DNA of 64,000 nucleotides, taken from NCBI RefSeq assembly GCF_021190915.1, contig NZ_JAIOAP010000007.1, positions 248,001 through 312,000 on the forward strand, written 5' to 3'. The notes under the pieces are model-generated. The model did not search any database and had not been told where the DNA came from. It saw nothing but the letters and a program-made list of their open reading frames with translations. Shown piece after piece: positions 1 through 9,006 of this stretch. Source of the stretch: Cohnella silvisoli. GTDB taxonomy: Bacteria; Bacillota; Bacilli; Paenibacillales; Paenibacillaceae. The translations under genes were made by a program, and so were the position numbers. The first letter of the stretch is position 1; each line of letters starts with the position of its first letter.

Positions 1-2047
1 CAACCAGATTATGATCTCCCGCATCAAGATCCAAGCCGTTCAGCCGGGCGTAGTTGCCTGCTCTGCGACTGCCATCGTCCGCTGATGCAATATAGCCGCC
101 CGGGGCCAGCGTATCGTCCCCGTTGAGGACGTATGCCTCATCCTTATTCCAATTAGCGGTGACCGAGTATTGGCCAAAGTCCGTCCGAGTAACGGCGGGA
201 GTTACTTGATCGAAGCTCTCCACGAGCGAATCCGCGTATTGCGATAGGATATACTTTTGCAAAACGCCGATGCCGTCAATCCACGGATTATCGAGGCCAT
301 TGAAGAAATCGGCACTTAAGTTGTATCCCATCGCCAGGTTCCATCTCAGCATATCCTGATCGTCGGTCATCGTCTCCGCGGCCAAATCATGTTGGTACTG
401 CATGACTTTATCCCGAAAAAGCATTCCCGCAAGCGGATAATAGTCCGTGTAAGACGCCGTATTCTTGCGATACCCGAGTCGGTCCCACAAGTAGGTCGAT
501 CCCATGAAACCAACGGCATCGTCGGCGAATACGTCCGTGCCGTCTTCCATATAGATATTGTGTTTCAAAGTGTCGAAGTATTGCCGTACGCCTTGGAAAT
601 AAGCGCTGGAAGGATCCGTGTCGGCCGGAATAATCTTATTGAATACGTAAGGAGAATTGCGAATTCCCCACTGGTCCTCGAAAATACCGTCGAACCCGGC
701 TTGCTCCAACAGCTTCTTATGCTCCTCCTCGGTTCGTTGAAGAAAGTAAGGATGCCCGGGATTGACGACGTAGCCGCTATGTTTGCCATAGTCTTCTTGC
801 GTGATCGTATTGTTCTCTTTCAGGACGGCAACATCTTCCATCGTCGTTCCGGCAGGCAAGTTCGCCAGCGTCGGTGAGTGATTGCCCCACCAAGACATGT
901 TCGTATAAGGAACGACGCGATTCCCTTTATCCTTGGCGGCTTTCATGAACGCTCTGAATGCTTGTTCCCCGCCCCAGTTCGGATCGGGAGGGATGAAGTC
1001 CGGGTAATTCTCGTCATGCCCGCCCTTCTGAAAACCGACCAGGTGAATAACGCCGTTGTAATTCATCTTATCCACAATATTTGTCGTCAGGTTGCTCCAG
1101 CTGCCGTTAGTGATGGCGGAGATGTCCGCTTTGTAGAACGGGAGCTGGAAATAAGTTTCCTTGTCCTTGCCCAGCTTGTCGGCCAGGGATCGATAGTTAT
1201 CCATCTTATTGAGCTCTCGATAACCGGTAATGGAATCTTTGTAGTCTCCGCCGATCTCGAGCACAATCGTGGGGCTTTTCCACTGCTTCCGCGGATAAAT
1301 CCATGTATTATAGTCGTGAATGATTCCCGTCTTCCCCGAATCGTCCACCTGATTTTTGAATCCTAACTCCGTCGCAGGTACAATCGTGCCGCTTAGATCA
1401 TATACGGCCAAATTTCCGTTAGTCGTGCGTAAACCAACGTACGAAGCAAACATCACGCCCGGGTACTGGTCTTGAAAAGAATTACTTTCCTTAAAGAACG
1501 TATCCTTCAGCTCAGCTCCTGGCAGCATCGGCAATAGGGCATCCGTTACGCTTCCGGAATTCACCTTCAGTTCATACGGAAAACGAAAGGACTTAATCGT
1601 CTGAGCGGATTGATTATCGACCGCCGCTTCCAAATATATTTTGTTGTCCCCGCTGAAGCGAGCGGTCACGTCTACCTTAATCTTGCCCCCGTAGTGGAAC
1701 GCAAGCTCACCTTTCCTAGAGCTCCATTCGTAAGAGAAGGCTTCCGCTTTCTTGCCGTTAGCAGACGTATTATCTTCGAGGAATGCCCACCACAACGTAT
1801 TTTCCCGGTTCCCCAGCGATACCTTTTCCTGAGAATCCTTGTTCTTCACATAGGCGATCGCTCCATTAACGGAGTGAAACGCGATCTCATATTGAGAATT
1901 GTCGACAATCAATAAACCGTCTTCGTCCACAAGCTTCACCTTCGCGCTGCTCATTGGAATAAATACGAATAAATAGGCGAGCAGCAGGATAACGACGATA
2001 CTCCCGGAAATCCATATTCCTTTGGATGACCTATAACGCTTGGACAC
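1..2047 (-). CDS. DUF6259-type membrane-anchored glycosidase-like protein (3' end outside window)
   Basis: About 682 residues are readable before the window edge; no stop is reached, so the C-terminus is missing. I start it at a GTG (2047) preceded by an AGGGGGGAG ribosome site. Residues about 11-30 form one hydrophobic segment (ISGSIVVILLLAYLFVF), a signal anchor, so the rest should lie outside the membrane. The body follows the pattern of DUF6259 proteins, which are glycoside-hydrolase-like TIM-barrel proteins: a beta-rich N-terminal part (DNSQYEIAFHSVNGAI), then VVPYTNMSWWG and GFDGIFEDQWG. The E/D in FEDQWG would suit a catalytic acid. It is the last visible gene of the module A operon, 88 bp after the binding protein, so I infer it cleaves the oligosaccharide that the importer carries or a related surface glycan. 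The family name is recognised from sequence pattern; the substrate is unknown. Confidence 0.75.
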   Translation of the reverse strand, partial: MSKRYRSSKGIWISGSIVVILLLAYLFVFIPMSSAKVKLVDEDGLLIVDNSQYEIAFHSVNGAIAYVKNKDSQEKVSLGNRENTLWWAFLEDNTSANGKKAEAFSYEWSSRKGELAFHYGGKIKVDVTARFSGDNKIYLEAAVDNQSAQTIKSFRFPYELKVNSGSVTDALLPMLPGAELKDTFFKESNSFQDQYPGVMFASYVGLRTTNGNLAVYDLSGTIVPATELGFKNQVDDSGKTGIIHDYNTWIYPRKQWKSPTIVLEIGGDYKDSITGYRELNKMDNYRSLADKLGKDKETYFQLPFYKADISAITNGSWSNLTTNIVDKMNYNGVIHLVGFQKGGHDENYPDFIPPDPNWGGEQAFRAFMKAAKDKGNRVVPYTNMSWWGNHSPTLANLPAGTTMEDVAVLKENNTITQEDYGKHSGYVVNPGHPYFLQRTEEEHKKLLEQAGFDGIFEDQWGIRNSPYVFNKIIPADTDPSSAYFQGVRQYFDTLKHNIYMEDGTDVFADDAVGFMGSTYLWDRLGYRKNTASYTDYYPLAGMLFRDKVMQYQHDLAAETMTDDQDMLRWNLAMGYNLSADFFNGLDNPWIDGIGVLQKYILSQYADSLVESFDQVTPAVTRTDFGQYSVTANWNKDEAYVLNGDDTLAPGGYIASADDGSRRAGNYARLNGLDLDAGDHNLV

Positions 2048-2070
2048 GCTCTCCCCCCCTTGGATAGTAT

Positions 2071-2117
2071 AGAAGGTTGCCCCTTGCAAACTTTACGTTT
2101 GCCCAAGGCAACCTTCT
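2071..2117 (-). terminator. Intergenic stem-loop after the module A binding protein
   Basis: An 11-bp perfect outer stem (AGAAGGTTGCC / GGCAACCTTCT) with four further inner pairs lies 19 bp past the stop of the binding-protein gene. There is no strong U-tract on the transcribed strand. It is therefore more likely a 3' stabiliser or partial terminator that keeps binding-protein mRNA in excess over the downstream hydrolase than a full stop. Confidence 0.5.
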
Positions 2118-2135
2118 TATAAGCGATCGATCTTA

Positions 2136-3593
2136 CTATTGCACTTTAATTTGGTCGTAGAATTTCTCTTGTACGAGCTTAGCGGCCGCATCGAGTTGAG
2201 CTTTAAGATCTACGCCTTTTTTGGAGAACACTTCCTGAATGACGTTCGTCATCGCCGCGTAGTAATCTTGCGTGTTAAATTGCGCTTCCGGCTTGCCATC
2301 CAGCAATCCCATCAGTTCATTGCTGTATTGATAGACGTTGTCGTATTTGTCGTATACCGCTTTGACTTTCGCGCCGTATTCGGAATCTTGCTTGAAGTAT
2401 TGAATAACCGGCGGTACGAAAAATTTGTTTTCCGCTTTGCGCGCTTTGATGTTTTCTTCTACGGAAGCCAACCCTTTATCCGAGAAGTAATCGAACACCG
2501 CGTAACGGAACGCGATCTCTTGCTCTTCTTTCGTTGCGTTCGGGTTGATCACGAGGAAATCTCCGCCGAGCACGCCCGTATGCTTGCCGCCTGCGGCAGC
2601 CGCCGGCATCGGGTACACGACCAGATCTTCAGGTTTGTATCCGCCTTGATTCAAACCTTGGTCAAGCGGACCGTCCGGACCCGCGATAACCATTGCCGTT
2701 CTGCCTTGGGCGAATGCGCCAACCGCGTCGCCCCAGCCAAGCGCCCAATCAGCAGGAATAACGCTCGCTTCTTTCAGCTTGTTGTAGAAATCAAGAGCTT
2801 TCACGCCGGCATCGGAATTGAACGTCGCGATTACTTTACCGCCTTCGACTTTCTGAATTTCGCCGCCTGCTTCGAACAAGAAGTTCGTCCAGTTCCAGCC
2901 GGCTTCATTTCCTTTACCCATCGGAGCGATACCGGCGATCCCTTTCTTCGGATCGGCAACCGCTTTAGCGGTATTCAGCACGTCATCCCAAGTCCAATCT
3001 AGGGCAGGAATCGCTACGCCTTTATCCGCGAGCATTTTTTTGTTCACGACGGTTCCTACGACATACCCTTGTTGCGGAATACCGTAAATTTTTCCGCCGA
3101 TGTTGAACTGATCCAGAAGGATAGGGTTTAACTGATCTTTTTTGTCATAAGCGTTGTACAAGTCCGTAATGTCGGCCGCCCAACCTTTTTCCGCCAGGAA
3201 TTTACCTTCCGTAGCGTAAGTGTTGAACAACGTAGGGGCTTCGTTCGCACCCATCTTGATCCCGATTTCGTTGGGATTGTACTGCCAGTCGCTCTTCACG
3301 ATTTCAACGTTAGGGAACACGGCGTTAAAACGTTTGATTTTGTCGTCTTCCAATGCGCGTTTTTCAACTAGGTCGGGAGTCGGATAGTAGATGCTGATCG
3401 TTGCTTTCACTTGCGTGATATCCGGCGATGCAGGATCGCTGCTCTCGGAAGCAGGAGCCGAAGCCGATTCGGCAGGCGTGCTGGCTGAAGCCGACGGAGA
3501 AGATGATGCACCGTTGTTGTTCTTGCCTCCGCATGCAGCCAGTACCAAGCTGAACACGATAAGACAAGCGATAATCGTTGAAATCTTACGCAT
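2136..3593 (-). CDS. Sugar ABC transporter substrate-binding lipoprotein (module A)
   Basis: 485 residues, typical for family 1 extracellular solute-binding proteins (COG1653). A lipoprotein signal with lipobox LAAC (Cys about residue 21) is followed by a Ser/Ala/Pro-rich linker (about 24-60) that tethers the binding domain to the membrane. Start ATG has AAAGGGG upstream. The domain carries the usual pattern, with a GKIYGIPQQG hinge segment and a WTWDDVLNTA segment. It captures a sugar outside the cell and hands it to the two permeases encoded just upstream (3718-5514). It lies 124 bp after the second permease, and an inverted repeat GTTAAA-N4-TTTAAC (3610-3625) sits just ahead of its ribosome site. 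The oligosaccharide bound cannot be read from sequence. Confidence 0.93.
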   Translation of the reverse strand: MRKISTIIACLIVFSLVLAACGGKNNNGASSSPSASASTPAESASAPASESSDPASPDITQVKATISIYYPTPDLVEKRALEDDKIKRFNAVFPNVEIVKSDWQYNPNEIGIKMGANEAPTLFNTYATEGKFLAEKGWAADITDLYNAYDKKDQLNPILLDQFNIGGKIYGIPQQGYVVGTVVNKKMLADKGVAIPALDWTWDDVLNTAKAVADPKKGIAGIAPMGKGNEAGWNWTNFLFEAGGEIQKVEGGKVIATFNSDAGVKALDFYNKLKEASVIPADWALGWGDAVGAFAQGRTAMVIAGPDGPLDQGLNQGGYKPEDLVVYPMPAAAAGGKHTGVLGGDFLVINPNATKEEQEIAFRYAVFDYFSDKGLASVEENIKARKAENKFFVPPVIQYFKQDSEYGAKVKAVYDKYDNVYQYSNELMGLLDGKPEAQFNTQDYYAAMTNVIQEVFSKKGVDLKAQLDAAAKLVQEKFYDQIKVQ

Positions 3594-3717
3594 GGATAAT
3601 CCCCTTTTCGTTAAAAAATTTTAACTTACACGCTCATCATAATGGAGGCGCATTCATCTAGACGATGTGTATTCCTATTCCGATCATGTGCAAATTTACG
3701 CATGCTGTCATTCGCGA

Positions 3718-4590
3718 TTACCCTTTGATCCCGCCAAAATTCAAACCTCGAATGATATACTTTTGGAAAAGCAAGAACACGAGAACGGGCGGCATAGTGA
3801 CCATTGAAAGGATGGCGAACCGAAGATTGATATCCAACCTGCGAATATTGACGACGTATTTGCTAATGGCTGTCGCAAGCGGATATCGGTCGTTGCTGGA
3901 CATAATAAGTCCTGGCCAATACCAATCGTTCCACGCCGTAGCGAATACGAAAATAGCCAACGTAGCGAAGATTGGAACGGACAGCGGGAAGGCAATCTGA
4001 TAAAACAATCTCAACTCCGACGCGCCGTCTATTCTTGCGGATTCGAACAATTCCATATGAATGCCGTCGAAGAAGGACTTGAGCAGCAGGAGGAAAAATG
4101 CATTCGCCCCGGCCGGCAACCACAGAGCCCAGAAGGAATTGATGAGTCCCAGGTCTCTGAGATTGACAAAGTTCGGAATAATGTAGGTCGTCGGCGGAAT
4201 GAATAACGTCAAGAGAAAGAAATAGCCGATCGCTTTCTTGTAAGGGACGTTCATGCGGGAAAGACTGAACGACGCCAGCCCGAGAACGATAACCGTAATC
4301 GTCATATTCCCTGCAAAAATAAACATTGTATTTCTGGCGAAAAGAGGCAGTTCGATATATTTCCAAGCCGTACGGTAGTTCTCGAAATGCCATTCCGAAG
4401 GAAGAAACGTTGGCGGGAACGAATTGACCTCCGTATTCAGCTTAAGTCCGTTAAAGAAAATAATGAGCATCGGATATAACATCGAGCACGCCATGATCAG
4501 AACGACGAGCATCATTAAATAGTAAACCAGCCTTTTTCCAGGCTTCTTCAAGTCATAGACGGATAATATTCCGCGATCATAGGTTTTCAA
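3718..4590 (-). CDS. Carbohydrate ABC transporter permease, MalG/MsmG type (module A)
   Basis: 290 residues with six predicted membrane helices and the EAA loop ESARIDGASELRLFYQ about 90 residues before the end, the site that docks the cytoplasmic ATPase. The C-terminus GLNFGGIKG is the usual family ending. The start is a TTG with GGAGG eight bases upstream; that ribosome site is embedded in the last codons of the preceding permease gene, whose stop is only three bases away, so the two are translationally coupled. It forms half of the heterodimeric channel with the 4594-5514 product. No ATPase gene accompanies it. Confidence 0.92.
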   Translation of the reverse strand: MKTYDRGILSVYDLKKPGKRLVYYLMMLVVLIMACSMLYPMLIIFFNGLKLNTEVNSFPPTFLPSEWHFENYRTAWKYIELPLFARNTMFIFAGNMTITVIVLGLASFSLSRMNVPYKKAIGYFFLLTLFIPPTTYIIPNFVNLRDLGLINSFWALWLPAGANAFFLLLLKSFFDGIHMELFESARIDGASELRLFYQIAFPLSVPIFATLAIFVFATAWNDWYWPGLIMSSNDRYPLATAISKYVVNIRRLDINLRFAILSMVTMPPVLVFLLFQKYIIRGLNFGGIKG

Positions 4591-4593
4591 AGC

Positions 4594-5514
4594 CTATTCC
4601 TCCTTCTTGTTGGACATCCGGTATTGAAGAACGGCCAACAATCCAAGCACCAAGAACATGAGAACTCCCAATGCGGAAGCAGCTCCATAATCCTGTCTGG
4701 TGAACGCATACCTTTGAATGAGCAAAGCATACGTCAGCGTTGAATTGTTAGGTCCTCCGTCCAACATGGCGAACTGGGTTTGAAACCCTTGTGAAGTCGC
4801 GATAAGCTGAAGAAGAAATAGCAGTATGATCTGATTTTTAATGGCCGGCAGCGTAATGTGGCGGATCCGTTTCCATACGCCCGCCCCGTCGATTTCGGCC
4901 GCTTCGTACCAATCCCGCGGCACGCTCATGATCGCAGCCAAATAAATGAGCATGGCCGAGCCGAAGCTTTGCCACGTTTCCATGAATACGATGGAAATCA
5001 TCGACCAAGCCTTGTCCGTTAGAAATAGAACCTGGCTGAACCCTAGTTTTTCCAAAGCGGCATTGATCGGGCCAACCGGGTCGTACAACCATTTCCACAG
5101 CCCATATAGAACGACAAGAGGAACGACAAAAGGCAAGTATGCTGCGACTCTTACGAATCCTTGGAACCTTCTGATCTCGGAGATGGCGATTGCGAACAAG
5201 ATCGGCACCCAGAAACCAATTAGTATGCCAAGCATCATGTAATAGAGCGTATTCTTCGCGGAAACCGTCACTTCGGCATCCTTAAAGATCTTCGTGTAAT
5301 TCGCCCAGCCTACGAAAGAATCCCCTTTTACGAAGTCGATGTCGTAAAAGCTGTAGACGATCCCTTTGCCGATAGGCAGCCACAGAAAGGTGAAAAAAAT
5401 AACGACCGCGGGAAGGAGAAATAAGTATCCCAAAATGTGTTTGCTCCACTTCATGGGAGGTCGCTTGGCGAATTCATCCAAGGAACGTATTGGTGCGGCT
5501 GTTGATCGATCCAT
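4594..5514 (-). CDS. Sugar ABC transporter permease, MalF/MsmF type (module A)
   Basis: 306 residues. After a cytoplasmic N-terminus of about 25 residues come six membrane helices, starting with HILGYLFLLPAVVIFFTFLW, and the EAA motif EAAEIDGAGVWKRIRHITLP. It is the first gene after the regulator (97 bp gap) and precedes its MalG-type partner, so order in this module is kinase-regulator-permease-permease-binding protein, unlike modules F and G where the binding protein comes first. ATG has a GGGAG site. It should form the import channel for the sugar bound by the 2136-3593 lipoprotein. Confidence 0.92.
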   Translation of the reverse strand: MDRSTAAPIRSLDEFAKRPPMKWSKHILGYLFLLPAVVIFFTFLWLPIGKGIVYSFYDIDFVKGDSFVGWANYTKIFKDAEVTVSAKNTLYYMMLGILIGFWVPILFAIAISEIRRFQGFVRVAAYLPFVVPLVVLYGLWKWLYDPVGPINAALEKLGFSQVLFLTDKAWSMISIVFMETWQSFGSAMLIYLAAIMSVPRDWYEAAEIDGAGVWKRIRHITLPAIKNQIILLFLLQLIATSQGFQTQFAMLDGGPNNSTLTYALLIQRYAFTRQDYGAASALGVLMFLVLGLLAVLQYRMSNKKEE

Positions 5515-5611
5515 CTTGTCTCCCTCATTCCTATTATCTGTCGATAATAACTATTGTAGAAAAAGGGAGGAGGCGTGAACATGTGCATATCTATTGGGAT
5601 TATAGGCGTTC

Positions 5612-6943
5612 CTACTTCTTCATTTCACTCGGGCTGATTCCGAAGTATTTCTTGAATATTTTGCTGAAATGTTCCGGCGATTCGTAACCAACCCTCTCCG
5701 ATATTTCATATCTCCTTAAATCGGTATTAAGGATCAATCGCTTGCTTTCTTCCATTCGCAATTTAATGACGTATTCCCATAGATTGACGCCCGTATTTTT
5801 CTTGAATAAGTAACTGAGATAGTTCGGGCTGACGTGATTTTTTTGCGCGACTTCGTTCAGCGTTAACCCCTTCTGCGCATAGTTGGCGTGGATATATTCA
5901 TTCGCGCGCTCTACGATCAGATTGTTCTGCGCGGCTAAGTCTTCATCGGAAGGGTCCTCGGAGAAGACACCCCACTTGAAGTCGCCGAAGTAAAAGACAT
6001 GATGGTCCTTATGCTCGCGATTCCACACGATGGCCTTGTTCACTTGCTCATTTAATTCATGCAAAAACTCGCGGCCTTTCAGAATTTGACTGATGCCGAC
6101 CACGCACTGAAAACCAAGAAATTTATGAATATTGAAATGCAAGCTGCGTCCGATCATCTCGAGCTGGTTGATCTTATCGACGCTCGAATCTCCGTACCTG
6201 GCTTCATCCCACTGAATAATGACGCTAATTTCTTGATGGGGAGAATAGAAAGACAGGTAATCCCATTCCCGGTCCAGCATTTCGTTCACGATATTCAGAG
6301 CCGCATATTGCAGCAACAATTTATCTTTGTCCGCGAACGTCGTCGCTTTCGCGTTCGAGGAAAAATCCAAGCGTATTTTGATAACGGCAAAATACGGACC
6401 TTGGAGCCTGATTTGATTTTGCCGTTCAAGCTGCGTCACGTCCGGGGAACGCCCAGCGATATTGTCGGTCAGCAGCCGGTTTAAGATTTCCGTTCTTTGC
6501 GGGTGCGGCTGCTCCATCCGGAAATGATCTCTTAAGTCTGAAATCAAATCCTCTTGGTTAAATACGGGTTTATCCATATGAAGCAGAACATGACGGACGG
6601 AATTCAGAAGCTGTTCGCTATTAATGGGCTTAATCAGGTAATCGCGCGCGCCAAGGCGAATGGCCAGCTGCGCGTATTGGAAAGTCTCGTGGGCGGAAAT
6701 AACAATCACCTGTACCCACGGCTTAATAATCTTGGCTTGCTGCATCAGTTCGATTCCGCTCATGGCACCCATCTGTATATCCGTGATGAGCAGATCGATA
6801 TTTTCCATTTTCAAGTAGTCCAATGCTTCGTATCCGTTAATCGCGGTATAAATATTTTGTATATTAAGGCCCGAAGTTTCAAGAAGGCTAGCCAGCCCCC
6901 TGCAGATGAGCGGTTCATCGTCGACAATTAGAATGTTATACAT
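5612..6943 (-). CDS. YesN-type response regulator (REC + AraC DNA-binding)
   Basis: 443 residues. An N-terminal receiver domain (about 1-120; VDDE acidic pocket, phospho-acceptor D55 in LLITDIQMG, conserved K in YLIKP) is joined through a variable linker to a C-terminal AraC-type double helix-turn-helix (last 100 residues; LTLNEVAQKNHVSPNYLSYL then YEISERVGYESPEHFSKIF). Proteins of this build activate sugar-use operons when phosphorylated by a YesM kinase. Its partner kinase ends 25 bp upstream and the permease genes begin 97 bp downstream, so it most likely activates module A. The linker (about 170 residues) is shorter than in the three other regulators of this type in the window. Confidence 0.92.
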   Translation of the reverse strand: MYNILIVDDEPLICRGLASLLETSGLNIQNIYTAINGYEALDYLKMENIDLLITDIQMGAMSGIELMQQAKIIKPWVQVIVISAHETFQYAQLAIRLGARDYLIKPINSEQLLNSVRHVLLHMDKPVFNQEDLISDLRDHFRMEQPHPQRTEILNRLLTDNIAGRSPDVTQLERQNQIRLQGPYFAVIKIRLDFSSNAKATTFADKDKLLLQYAALNIVNEMLDREWDYLSFYSPHQEISVIIQWDEARYGDSSVDKINQLEMIGRSLHFNIHKFLGFQCVVGISQILKGREFLHELNEQVNKAIVWNREHKDHHVFYFGDFKWGVFSEDPSDEDLAAQNNLIVERANEYIHANYAQKGLTLNEVAQKNHVSPNYLSYLFKKNTGVNLWEYVIKLRMEESKRLILNTDLRRYEISERVGYESPEHFSKIFKKYFGISPSEMKK

Positions 6944-6968
6944 CGCATGACCTCCCTGTTATGCTTTC

Positions 6969-8786
6969 CTATTCGTTCTGTTCTGGGTTTTTTCGTACGG
7001 GGAAAATGACAATAACTCGCGTACCTTCGTCCTCGCGCGCTTCGTAACGTAATCCGTACCGGTCTCCAAAGTGCAGTTGGATGCGCCGATGGACGTTGCG
7101 GATTCCATAGCCTGACGATGATTCGGATTGTTTGCCGCTCAGCATCAGGTTGATGGCCGAATGATCGGTTTCCTTGTAGCCGTTGTCTTCTACGGTAATG
7201 ATCACATTATCCTCGACCGTTCGGGCGGTGACGAGAATGACCCCATCCTCTCCCATGTTCATGACGCCGTGAATAATCGCATTTTCTATTAAAGGCTGAA
7301 GCGTGATCTTAGGAATCAGATTAAGCCGAACCTCTTCGCTTATATCCCAATGAATACGGAAACCATACTCATACCTCATTTGCTGCAAACTCGTATAGGC
7401 TGCTGCGTGCTCCAGCTCTTCTTCGATCGTTATGAGCTCTTTTCCTCTGCTAAGGCTAATCCTCATCAGCTTCGACAGCTCTTTGATCATCTCGGCCGAT
7501 CCGGTATTGCCTTCCAGCGAGCTTTTCCAATAAATACTCTCAAGCGTGTTATAGAGTAGATGCGGATTGATTTGCTGGTACAGGAGCTGCAGCTGCGACT
7601 CCTTCTGTTTGATTTCCATATCGTAACGGTCATGAATCATATCATTTATTCGATTGGCCATGTTATGAACGGAATAAATGAGTACGCCAACCTCGTCATT
7701 GCGCTCTCGGACCGGCGATTTGGACAGTGGCTTCCCCGGTTCATGGGAACGGGCGAACATCGCCAGCTTCTGCAGCGGATTCATGAGCGATCTCCAGAAA
7801 TACATCATGACGATAATAGCGAATAAAGAATATACGATCGAGATCATCTGGATGACCTTTTTTAATGCGCTCTGCTGTTGGAGCAGGGATTTAACCGGGA
7901 TTCGATAGATAAGCTTCTGCTGAAGCGATAATTTGGAATGGACGACGTAAATAAATTCATCGGTAATCGTATTCGACGTTTCTTCTCGCGCCGCGGTTTG
8001 GCCTACCGATTCCGGCAAGTTCAGCAAATCTCCCGTTTGGGACGTCGAAGAGGCAAGAATCCGGTTGGACCAATCGGTCAAATAGATTTCCCCGCCCTCA
8101 GGCAAAGATACGGTGCTTAAGGATTCTTCGATTTTCTTATCCATCTTCGTGGCGACGAGAATGCCGACGACGCTGTTTCCCTTGGAAATGTTGTTGACAA
8201 CCCGCAAATAGGCGAGTGTCTTCTGATCGCCCTTAGGTCCGAAATTATCGATGTACGCCAATACCCCTTTGCCTTTTTCCTTCAAGGCTTTTTCCATCCA
8301 CGGGGTTTTGGTGAGGTCGGAATAGAAGAAGACGGACGATGATGACGTTTGGCGGTCGATATTCGGCGTCGACGGGGCAAACCCGTAATTGCCGTTCGGA
8401 TCGTAAACGAAAAGAAAATAATAGACCGCCTCTCCCCCGAACACGCCGACGGAGTTATTGCCGAGCAGCGTGGTCATCGCCGCATATTTGCGGACGCGAT
8501 CGAATTGCAATTCATCCTTGTTAATGATCATTTTCTGGGTAATCGGATTTTGAATGATCGTCGACATGATCCGGTTGATCGTGTCGATATCCCGATTGAT
8601 TAAAACATGGTTTTGCTTGTTCAACTCCTCGTACGCGTTCGTGACATGCTCCTTCAGTATTTGTTCCGCCTTCGTGTTCGCGTACCAGTTCAACAGGAAA
8701 ACAGGGCTAACCAAAATTAAAAACAACAACACCATCTGTTGTCTCACGTTTAATCGGGTCAAGGGATTTTTCAACCTTGAACTCAT
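6969..8786 (-). CDS. YesM-type sensor histidine kinase (module A)
   Basis: 605 residues. TM1 at about 17-35, an extracellular sensor region (36-305, Cache-like) and TM2 at about 311-330, then a HAMP-like linker, the His_kinase domain with phospho-acceptor H409 in QINPHLLYNTL, and a HATPase domain (PLIENAIIHG, DNG, GYGIRNVHRR). The extracellular part should detect a sugar, directly or via a binding protein, and pass phosphate to the regulator at 5612-6943. First gene of the module A run; a candidate promoter region lies between it and the terminator at 8936-8978. Confidence 0.93.
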   Translation of the reverse strand: MSSRLKNPLTRLNVRQQMVLLFLILVSPVFLLNWYANTKAEQILKEHVTNAYEELNKQNHVLINRDIDTINRIMSTIIQNPITQKMIINKDELQFDRVRKYAAMTTLLGNNSVGVFGGEAVYYFLFVYDPNGNYGFAPSTPNIDRQTSSSSVFFYSDLTKTPWMEKALKEKGKGVLAYIDNFGPKGDQKTLAYLRVVNNISKGNSVVGILVATKMDKKIEESLSTVSLPEGGEIYLTDWSNRILASSTSQTGDLLNLPESVGQTAAREETSNTITDEFIYVVHSKLSLQQKLIYRIPVKSLLQQQSALKKVIQMISIVYSLFAIIVMMYFWRSLMNPLQKLAMFARSHEPGKPLSKSPVRERNDEVGVLIYSVHNMANRINDMIHDRYDMEIKQKESQLQLLYQQINPHLLYNTLESIYWKSSLEGNTGSAEMIKELSKLMRISLSRGKELITIEEELEHAAAYTSLQQMRYEYGFRIHWDISEEVRLNLIPKITLQPLIENAIIHGVMNMGEDGVILVTARTVEDNVIITVEDNGYKETDHSAINLMLSGKQSESSSGYGIRNVHRRIQLHFGDRYGLRYEAREDEGTRVIVIFPVRKNPEQNE

Positions 8787-8909
8787 CAGGATCCCTCCAA
8801 CGGGTTATCGACTATTAGTATGCGCGCTATCCGAAGCCTTTGGGAGAATTCCATCGCAATCCCGTAATAGATCACCTATTTTACGTAGAATAGCACATTA
8901 TTACCTAAA

Positions 8910-8923
8910 TGATAGCCCTTACA
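8910..8923 (-). promoter_or_regulatory. cre-like box upstream of module A kinase
   Basis: The minus strand reads TGTAAGGGCTATCA, which fits the Bacillus CcpA consensus TGNAANCGNTNNCA except that the central C is G. It lies about 125 bp upstream of the kinase start and just after the MFS terminator, where the module A promoter would be expected. One mismatch in the core makes this a weak candidate. Confidence 0.3.
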
Positions 8924-8935
8924 CAGGCGATTATG

Positions 8936-8978
8936 AGAAAAAAGACGATCATTCCCTTTTTGGGGAATGATCGTCTTT
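8936..8978 (-). terminator. Rho-independent terminator of the MFS gene
   Basis: A perfect 16-bp stem (AAAGACGATCATTCCC and its complement) with a 6-base loop is followed on the minus strand by a run of T. It begins about 30 bp past the MFS stop and separates that gene from module A. Confidence 0.9.
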
Positions 8979-9006
8979 CTATAGGTGCTTGCATTCGGGC
9001 AACGAT

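Noticed and set aside
389..1366. Plus-strand open frames across the first 2 kb
   Set aside because: They are opposite-strand shadows of the DUF6259 gene, which reads continuously on the minus strand with clear family motifs.
3610..3625. Inverted repeat GTTAAA-N4-TTTAAC before the module A binding protein as a terminator
   Set aside because: The stem is only six A/T-rich pairs and lies right before a ribosome site inside an operon; too weak to call.
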